Positions 55,946-64,000 of a stretch of 64,000 nucleotides of DNA are shown in pieces. Source of the DNA: Schistosoma haematobium (Eukaryota > Platyhelminthes > Trematoda > Strigeidida > Schistosomatidae); contig NC_067196.1 in the NCBI RefSeq assembly GCF_000699445.3, forward strand, positions 35,546,616-35,610,615, read 5' to 3'. The number at the start of each line of letters is the position of its first letter. Within the stretch, counting starts at the first letter, position 1. Below the pieces are notes generated by a model. That model did no database searches. It was not told the DNA's origin and was given only the letters and a program-made list of their open reading frames with translations. The translations under genes and the position numbers were made by a program.

Positions 55946-57893
55946 TTTGGTCGTCATCTAAAAAACCCAATTAGTTATCAAATCTTATCTAACATTTCAT
56001 TTGTTACTATGGTCCCAATACTTATTACTTGGTGTTGCTCATTAATACAGGCAAGTTATGTTTCTCATACTGATTTTCTCAGTATCCCGTCATTTTTGTA
56101 TTTAATGTGTCTGCCTTTCGTAATATGCTGATATATCGAACCATCTTCTCTCCACTTGATCAAAGCACTTGTTTGTAGGTGGGAAAGGCAAGTGAATAAA
56201 TATATAACTCCTGGTTAGCTTATAATCATGAACTTGTGTAGATTATTTTAAACCAGTTGAGTGGTAAGTTGATTAAAGAGAGGCAATAAGTTTTTGATGA
56301 GAGATAATTATTCAAACCGCACTCATTGTAATTTAGTCCCTTGATATTTATTTGGTATCTGTAGGATTGCCACTTTAATTAATTTTAGTGAACATAGTTA
56401 AGCCATGATACTGTTTAAACATTCGTTACACTAATCACTTTCATCTTTAATAGCTTAGCAACAATCAGATGAAATTAGCTTTACATACATAAATCGCTAT
56501 GATATCTAGTCATTCCAAAAAGGGTCATGAAGTTATTTGTCATCTTAAGTTTGGTGCACCCTATAACTACAGTATTTATGCAGAAACTTTGATCTTCATT
56601 AATAACGTAGACAAAAAACACAACAAATCGTACTGTATAAAAGTAAGCTATAGAGGGACAATTATTTTCACTATCCAACTTAAATGTTTTAGTTTTCTTT
56701 TTCTTTTAAATTAATATTAGTTAATAGTTGATCAAATATTTTGTTCTCAGTAAGTTTAGGTGAAAAACCACTGTCGTTATCACAATGGAAACCATTGACC
56801 AACTAATGATGATCTAGGTTCAAATCTCACCGGGAACATCAGTTCCTTCACGGTTGCAGATAAGCGCTGCTGGCGAGTACCAACTAGCACAAAACTCCTA
56901 GTCCAGGGTTTCCTGCCAACTAATTCCAATAGTTTAACAACAAAACAGTGCATGCGTTGTCTAGACTAGTGGTCACGTTAAAACTTGATCGATGGAATTT
57001 GACCACCACCAAAGATGGGACAAACATACCATTAGTCATCACTATTCCATGACTATCCAATGTACATGTTTATTTAAACATCCCTACATTAATTTTTGTA
57101 TGAGGGTTAGGCATATTGTAAATGCTTTAACTAAAGTGGTCGTAGTGCACTTTGAAATTACAGGTTAGTGAAGTGATAACAAAGTAATTAAACCACTTAA
57201 ATTCTGGTTAGTTGATATGGGTTTGCTGAGTAGAAACGAATATCATGTGTAGTCTTTAGTGATTAACTAATGTAAGTATATTATTTCAACGAGAGACCAT
57301 CTGTGAACTGAATAGCTAACTCCACAGAGGTGACTACGGTTGTAACGTTTGGTAACAGGTTTTTAAACTACAGATTGTTGTATTCTGCAGCCGTCCAACT
57401 GCTCTGCTGATGTATGTACTTCTTATATAAGTAACCAAACCAATTACTTGAGTGAGAAAAGGGAAAGTGGGTTAGATGCTTCTGTTGGCAAACTGAGTCG
57501 AAAGTACATGCACAACTTATAAATTTGTCTGTTTTCTTTAAAATTAAGCCGGATTTTCAACCACGGACGTATATATTTCCGCAGAAAGTTAAGCCAAATC
57601 TAGACCAGCAACGAGCGTCCGCCAATATCTCCCATTTATTATTGCTCTACATCTAATTGGGCCAACTTACAACAAATAAACCTTCTTGGTGAGTACCAGT
57701 CATTACATACTTCGATACAAAATTTCCTGTCACTAGCCTTCGACTATTTAACATTAAATATTTTTGATGATATTATATTGACTACTTTGTAATTATTTTC
57801 TACTGACTCTTTTTTTCTGTATTTCCTAAATTTAGGCAAGAGGCAGTGCGAAATAGTTAGTTCATCGAACTTATCCACAGGTCTATCGGGATT
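55946..57893. other. EXTL3 upstream region
   Basis: AT-rich, no gene. A tRNA-like segment with a B-box-like ggttcaaatctc lies at about 56795-56840 and may be a SINE remnant. The EXTL3 5' leader acceptor is at 57834-57835. Confidence 0.45.
57820..57835 (+). promoter_or_regulatory. Candidate leader acceptor (cis or spliced-leader)
   Basis: A long pyrimidine run (gactctttttttctgtatttcc) leads to tttag 58 bases before the EXTL3 ATG. It could receive a 5' untranslated exon or the trans-spliced leader used by many schistosome mRNAs. The two cannot be told apart from this sequence. Confidence 0.45.
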
Positions 57894-58304
57894 ATGATAT
57901 ATCTGTTACCTAATATGCAGAATTTTTATTTATTAATCAGACAAAATAGAAAGTTTCTGATCGTGTGTACATGTTTGCTGACTGTCATATTTCTTTACAT
58001 AATTATTTCATTGTGGAATCCATATCCATCTGTAACAAGTCATCGACTTACATCTGTGAATTATTTAACAGGAAAAGAAATTTCCCATCAAGAAAAAAGT
58101 GGAAATTTACTTCTAAATTCAGCATCTACTTTGCCATTTCTTATTGATGAATTAATGCGTATCAATCATTCTGTTCATGACGAGTTAATTGATTTACATC
58201 AAAGACGTAAAGAATTAGTGGACACTAATGCTGTCCTTCAAAATCAAGTAGAACGTTTACGATCTATTCTTGTAGAGCATTCAAAGCAAATAATACGTCT
58301 TCGA
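57894..58304 (+). CDS. EXTL3: EXTL3 exon 1: membrane anchor and stem
   Basis: Exostosin-like 3 is a Golgi type II glycosyltransferase that adds the first GlcNAc in heparan-sulfate chain building on proteoglycans. Exon 1 has 137 codons from ATG 57894, the first ATG after an in-frame TAG at 57858. A short cytoplasmic tail precedes a membrane segment at about residues 21-41 (FLIVCTCLLTVIFLYIIISL). Residues 85-137 form a coiled-coil stem (LIDLHQRRKELVDTNAVLQN and onward), as in EXTL3 of other animals. The donor gtatgt leaves phase 0. The gene continues past the right edge; the GT64 domain is not in the window. Confidence 0.78.
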
Positions 58305-59384
58305 GTATGTTACTATCAAATAATTAAATATTTTCTCATTATTGACGAGTAAAGTAATATGAATGAATAAGTATATCACTATTGTTAATTTTTGTGATTA
58401 ACTGAGTGATCACTGGGTTTATGTATAAAAGAATAATGTGTAAAGTAGGTGTTACTTATTGTTGTGGTATTTACGAATATTTGGTTATAGCTATCTCCAT
58501 TTAACTAAACAAGGTCAACGTTCTAAACGCAATGTTGTCCCTCTGTTTCTGTCTTTAATAAAATGTATTAATTACTGATTCCTTCGTAGATATCTCTTAC
58601 GATAGATAATAACACATAAGTAGGGGCTAGAAATCTGTTTTTATTTTCAAGCTGTAAAAGCGATATTTTTCCGAAGTTCTGTGCTAGGTATATTGAGAAT
58701 ATTGTAAAAATTACGTAACATTGATTTTGATTAATATCTATCTTATAGTTAGACTAGGAATAAGCATTTCATCAGTGTCTGGATAACGCATATCCAAATC
58801 TAGCATCCAATGTCAGTACATTCCACATCAGGTCATAACGGAGTGAAGAAGCATGGAACTAAAAATTTCGACTCAAATAGTATCTAATCACTTCAAATTT
58901 AACGCACAGAACATGAGAAGGAGTTCAATCTAATAAAACTTGTATCTTGAAGTGAAACGGGGTTCGGACCATAGACAAACCAGATGAAGGTCAGATTTTG
59001 TAACTGTCAAGTTACTGTCGCATATCTCCGTATGTAATTCACAGCTGCTTCTGCTAATCCGAATTCAATATTTTTGTAAATCAGAGGAAAATAGTTGTTT
59101 GAAGTGACAGAAGTAAATTAGTATCGATCTTATTGATGTTTGTGGTTTATCGGTTACAAATAATTACAGCTTACGTAGTACATGCATCGCTGTAGGTTAT
59201 TCTGTGCATTGGGTTGTATTAACTGACGATCAGGGCTACAATGGATGAATTAAACTCATAATTAGTAGTATCATTAACTTTCATACCTAAAGTTTGTCCG
59301 ATTACATATTTGCTTGGTAAGTGAGTTATATTCTGAAATCCTCTAGGATGATTTGTCACTCCTAAATAAACTTTTGTATTTTAG
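58305..59384 (+). other. EXTL3 intron 1
   Basis: 1,080 nt, phase 0, gtatgt to tattttag. No embedded gene or recognisable element. Confidence 0.65.
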
Positions 59385-60260
59385 GCCACCTTAGATTCGT
59401 ACAAACAAACTCTTTCAGATAATACTGCATCGTCAGCTGTATTTTATTCCAAATGGCCAGTTGTTCATCTTAAATTAAATAATGAGAGCATAAAGTATCC
59501 TTCTGTCATAAGCTCATCAAACGAATTATGCACCATAGAATCCTGTATCAATTGGAATCGGTGTCGATTTATAAGATTTTTGAAGTTTTGCACTGATTAT
59601 TATGGTTCAAATAATACTATATCATTTGAACAATTACTTCAAAGTTCTCCACATTTTACTGAAAGATGTAATATTGAAAATACTGCATGTTTAAAACTGA
59701 CTTTTGGTGTTGAAGGTGCTCAAAAATGTATACAGGAATCTGAACTGACGTCAGAAACTTTACCAACTTGTATTGTCTTGTTTTTCAATGCATTGGAACT
59801 TGATCAAATATATCAGAAATATAATTATTCAAAAAATCATCTTAACTTCTTACTGGTCGCCTACTCATTTCCTGAAAATACATTTCGCCGAGGATTCGAT
59901 TTCTTGTTGCCAATAAATTACGATATTTTATGTAAATACTCGAAGAAAATTTGCTCTATTTCTTCACCTTTGCGTTTACTACCAGGAAGACGTGCATTAT
60001 TACTCAGCTTTAATATTGGGATATTGTCCAAAAGTCGTCTTGCTGAAAATCACTCATCATTGGATAATTTAGTTATTGAACACTTGAAAAAGTTGGATAA
60101 CGATAGTCATAAAGAGAATGAATCAACCTCTTTTATTTCCATATCAATTCATAAAAATACCAATGAACTTGAAAGTTGTTGGTCTAATAAATATAGAGAA
60201 TTCCTTTCCCGAAATTCCCTATCTGATACTGATTGGTTTCCATGTGAAGATTCTTCATCA
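59385..60260 (+). CDS. EXTL3: EXTL3 exon 2: first part of the GT47 exostosin domain
   Basis: 292 codons, phase 0 to phase 0, donor gtaagt. A Cys-rich start (CTIESCINWNRCRF) opens the exostosin fold. Characteristic pieces follow: RRGFDFLLPINYDI (counterpart of the GFDV-LP region) and LLPGRRALLLSFNIGIL, where EXTL3 has a similar L-P-x-R-R-x-L-L-x-F line. The stretch ends DWFPCEDSS, facing the point where EXTL3 proteins have a W-x-x-C before the conserved S-T-F segment in the next exon. Several N-glycosylation sequons are present (for example NNT, NES, NHS). Confidence 0.82.
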
Positions 60261-62932
60261 GTAAGTTACATTGTACAAGTCCATGTTTAGAGCTAATATT
60301 ACCTTAGAATTAGAAAGTTTTGATTACATAAGTAATAAACCTAACCAACTAAAAATTGATTTTGTAAGTTTTATATTGGCAGTATCTGCCCGTAGATGTT
60401 CTTAGAATTTGGAAGTTTTGTGTGCTATTTGAACATGAACCACTTGTGTATTGTTAAAAACATCAGCGATCAATAATTAAAGTCAAATGTTCCAACATAC
60501 TAGTCAGACATGTAAGAAAAGACATTGTTAACGAAAATCCCATTAGTAAGAAACGAATTACTGGTGGTTTAAGTCGCTGTTCAAACATTCTGCTAATTAT
60601 TTCTGGAAACATTACAGCTGACGCATAATAACCCTTTAAATTTCAAACTGTCGATAAAAAGCTAAATGGATCACTGATTTAGACTCACGAACTGTGTTTC
60701 AGAAAGCTACAATGCAGTTAAATAACCATAAGATAGTTTATTCTAATATACTGTAGGGCTTTAGCACTCGTTATCAACTAGTAAATCCCGTATTCGAATA
60801 CACTCTAGCAACCTCATCATGAGTAACTGATTAGCACTATTAGTCACTACGACATATCATTATTGCAGTGTACTATTTTACATTTAAGTTGTTGGATAGT
60901 TTCCTTATGTGTGCCGAGTTTTCCTGTTTTACAAAAACAGTTTTAAAAGAACGGAATCAGAAATTCTCAGTTTGCACTTTCATTATTGCTACAAGAAAAT
61001 TAACATAAAAACCAAAGAAATTGAATATGACGGCAGACTAAATGTAAGAAATATAATTTATAATGAATAAATGAAATTTAGGGATAAAATGTGTGTAATT
61101 ATATTAAAACTCAAGATCTAGGATAACATTTAGACTGAATACATCGGCGTTTTTTTGCCCTTGTTTTCTTATACATCTCATTTCACTACATTCAATGACT
61201 TTGTGAATTAATAATTTGTACTATTTTGCTCGGTCTCTGATCATTATAGAATCTATCCCTTCTATGGTACATAGCATGAGCATATCGGACATCCATTTCA
61301 AGTTAATCTTATTGAGTTAAAATTGTTTAATGTTATACCAAGAATTTTCTTTGGAATCATAATGAATGACTGTAACATAGTCCTATCCTCGTTTTCACAA
61401 TGCCAGTTATCTTATTATTGCTAAAGAAGACGTTGAATATAACATTTATTTGTTATCCATAATTGTATTTCTTGTTGTCTATATGCTTAAATATTGATTC
61501 AATTCAGATAATATCTTGAAGTTTACATTTAATTATCTGTTTAAAGTACATTGTTATTTCTTTTACTTAATGGACAGTGTATTATCAAAGTGATTAAGTT
61601 AGTCATCCATTCATTTTGATTTCTAGAATTAGTATTTTTAATGGTAAGTTAAAAGAGGGAGACGAACATTTCAATCATGTTTTTTTTTAATCCATGCACG
61701 TCATTATTTCCCCTTGTACCTTTTTTATTGTTTTCAATTGCTGAATTTTGGTTAACTGCTAAACGAAAAAAGTGTGTTGGCAATTAACTGTAACGTTCAG
61801 TTTTTTAAAAGAAATACATCTTAACTGTCTTTTTGTTTTAGTCATAAAATCTGAATTTGGCAATTGAATAAAGCTCTGTGTGTGTGTTTGTGCACTTGTG
61901 TAACAAAAAAAATAAAGTTACCAGTTTTATTCTTTGATATATATATTTGCGATTATATTCAGGGTCCTGTAAGTTATACACTAGCGATACCATCTTATAA
62001 ATATGCACAGGGATTTTATGTGTTTATAACAGATTTTCATGTATTGAATATTCGTATTTATGTTCTTCTTAAACTATCATTTCCAGGTTTTGTTCATATA
62101 ATTAAATATCCATATACATTTTTATATACTCGACTTAGATTAACATACATTGTTTTAATGTCCAACGAGATGAAGTTTATACTTTTTATCTAATATTTGG
62201 TATTCCAGTATTTTAATCAGTGAATCATCGTCTCAATAAAATTGGACAGTTGGTTCTTTCCAAAGGATTTTGGTAGAAGTTGTATATACTCAGTATGTTC
62301 AACAAAACAATTAATTCGTAAAGTGAAGTTGAAAATGCTTTATTGATAAGGTTCTTTTGGAAAAGTAAACAAACCTACAGAGTCATACTACATCGCTGCT
62401 AAAAACCATCCTGTTCATGATGTAATCATAATTTATCAAGTTTTTAACTGTAATGAATCGCGCTGAATATTTTTAGGATCACCAAGTGTAATTTTATTCT
62501 TTTTTATGTTCTCTATTTTATTCATCTTTTTTTCTAAACGTAATTCCCCTCACTTATAAGACAAAATTTATGTATTGAGTCCTGAATAATTTTAAATTTT
62601 TATGCGTATGCTTATGTTGAGCAGTCATATGGTTATCCAACTTTTTAATTTAACCCGATGATGACATATTAAATTAACTGTTTTGGTTGAAAGTACTGCG
62701 CTTGGTTGATGAAGCAATGTCCCTCCCCTATTCAGACCAAGGAACTACAGCTTATGCGTGATTCCAGTGGCTCGTTAGTTAAAAGACTCGTTTTGTAGGC
62801 GATGAGCCCTAGGTTCGAGTTCCACCCGAGATATTATATTTAACCCTCGAATGGTATGTTAAGTTCATAGACTGTGTTTTCTCTTGTTATTTTATAGCAC
62901 TTTAGTTAAAGTTGTATTTAAATAATCTTCAG
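60261..62932 (+). other. EXTL3 intron 2
   Basis: 2,672 nt, phase 0. The hydrophobic frame at 61864-62193 is not supported as an exon. A tRNA-like SINE remnant is at about 62760-62835. Confidence 0.6.
62760..62835 (+). repeat. tRNA-like segment, probable SINE remnant
   Basis: An A-box-like tggctcgttagttaaaag and a B-box ggttcgagttcc are spaced as in a tRNA, but I see no full cloverleaf. Probably tRNA-derived repeat, not a working tRNA gene. Confidence 0.4.
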
Positions 62933-63199
62933 CTTCTTCGCAAGTCAACCTTTGGATTAATAATGACTGGTGCAAGGAACTCGTATTTGAGTTTAGGATT
63001 ACGAATTCAATTGATTAACTGTTTAGCTAATGGTGCTATTCCTGTGTTTATTGGAAATAACGATATATATTCTGATGAAGCAATCAACTCAGAGTTATTG
63101 TCTAAAGTTATTGTACACGTTCCTAAACCTCGAGTCGAGGAACTTCCAGCTTTACTTCAGTCTTTGCCTGAAGCGCATATCGTTGAGATCCGCCGACAG
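62933..63199 (+). CDS. EXTL3: EXTL3 exon 3: end of the GT47 domain
   Basis: 89 codons, phase 0, acceptor aatcttcag, donor gttagt. LLRKSTFGLIMTGAR, then LRIQLINCLANGAIPVFIGN and VPKPRVEELPALLQSLPEAH ending EIRRQ. The V-P-K-P-R-V block and the R-R-Q end are, from memory, specific to EXTL3 among exostosins, which is the main reason for the gene name. The next exon should start with the G-R-F-L-W-E-T-Y type segment and lies beyond 64000 or in the unread part of the intron. Confidence 0.85.
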
Positions 63200-63790
63200 G
63201 TTAGTTCTACCACTAAAAAATTATTTAAATTAGAGAGTATTATATGTCTTTTCATCTTGCTTTCTTTCTGTTTCACCTCCTCCACTTCATATCGTATTGT
63301 TTACGTATCTCACATCAATTACTAACAGGGATAGTATCTTACAAGTACATATTAGAATCAGGCATATTTCTACTGTGTATGCAATACTGCAAATATTAAT
63401 GATTCGACTTTATTGTCTATGAATTTCGAGTTCTTAAGAAGACCATTTGACATATCCAGTCTTATATTTTAGTGACATGGTTGATTTATTATGGTTATTT
63501 CCTTCAACACCGTAGGATTATCTACTTCCATCAAATGCTGCTTTTCTACAGTGCAGTTTTTCTTTATTTGGCTTGTCATATTCTTCTTAAAATCAACTCA
63601 CCAGCAAGATATAGATTTTTGTTGTTATCTCCATCACTTTTGTGTTTGGTGGTGATACTATTGGACCTGTAAAATTAACGTAGATTAAGATTTGAATCAG
63701 TGACTTAATTGTTAAAAGTCGATGTTTTTTGGTTTCCAACTGGCATGCTTAATAAATGGTATCCTTATAGCACATTTACTTATTTATTTT
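63200..63790 (+). other. EXTL3 intron 3, start
   Basis: AT-rich intron sequence. The short frame at 63472-63672 is hydrophobic and unsupported. Confidence 0.5.
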
Positions 63791-64000
63791 AACACACAGA
63801 TATTGGTACAAGGAGGCACCAAACAGATATGCACCACATAAATCATTCAATTTGTGTGACGGCTGGGATACTGCCCGGGTGCCCAAAACGAGCCAGGTGG
63901 TTCCCTTAGGGGATTATACCCGGGGCCTTTGACCTAAAGGTCTGATCCAAAAGGTAGTGAGGTAACGTCAGGAGATGCAGTCCCATGGTAGCCGGTGACC
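63791..64000 (+). repeat. Interspersed repeat (family C), copy 2
   Basis: Matches 31180-31420 in the same orientation, with blocks tattggtacaa, gatactgccc and gtcaggagatgcagtcccat. The copy runs off the window edge. Confidence 0.65.

Noticed and set aside
61864..62193. 109-codon hydrophobic frame inside EXTL3 intron 2
   Set aside because: No matching splice sites; exon 2 joins exon 3 directly at the expected protein position, so nothing is missing there.

Overview
The window is nuclear DNA of a blood fluke (Schistosoma or a very close relative). The evidence is the AT-rich host sequence, split genes with 31-37 nt introns next to kilobase introns, tRNA-like short repeats carrying hammerhead-ribozyme cores of the schistosome type, and a mixed load of Penelope-like, CR1-like, RTE-like, Ty3/gypsy (CsRn1-type) and BEL/Pao elements. 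The species cannot be fixed from this sequence alone. Frames, splice phases and repeat boundaries were read by eye; nothing was aligned or searched.

Three host genes can be assembled. (1) A plus-strand gene across about 1.7-28.1 kb. Eight exons join with matching splice phases into about 1,300 residues of lysine/serine/asparagine-rich protein that I do not recognise. Its introns hold a Penelope-like element with a 12-bp target duplication, an RTE-type fragment and most of the ribozyme repeats. A 24-nt exon-like segment at 690-713 may belong to it. (2) A minus-strand gene at 34.4-30.5 kb with four exons and 182 residues, recognised as the kinetochore protein PMF1/Nnf1. (3) The 5' part of a plus-strand exostosin-like 3 (EXTL3) gene from 57.9 kb to the right edge. 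It shows a membrane anchor, a coiled-coil stem and the GT47 domain; the GT64 half lies beyond the window.

Between PMF1 and EXTL3 (about 35-56 kb) lies a retrotransposon cluster. In order it holds a decayed CR1-like RT (minus), a decayed RTE-like 3' end (plus), an internally deleted BEL/Pao copy with LTRs and 5-bp target duplication (minus), a full-length but mutated Ty3/gypsy copy with 357-bp LTRs (minus), a CR1-like element with ORF1 and ORF2 (minus), and an RT 3' end of another non-LTR family (plus). None of the LTR or Penelope copies is fully open.

The strongest unusual signals are the repeated fold-back arrangement, in which hammerhead cores of two SINE-like families and of the Penelope element occur as head-to-head inverted pairs on both strands, and the unrecognised eight-exon gene with a possible micro-exon and a possible alternative last exon.
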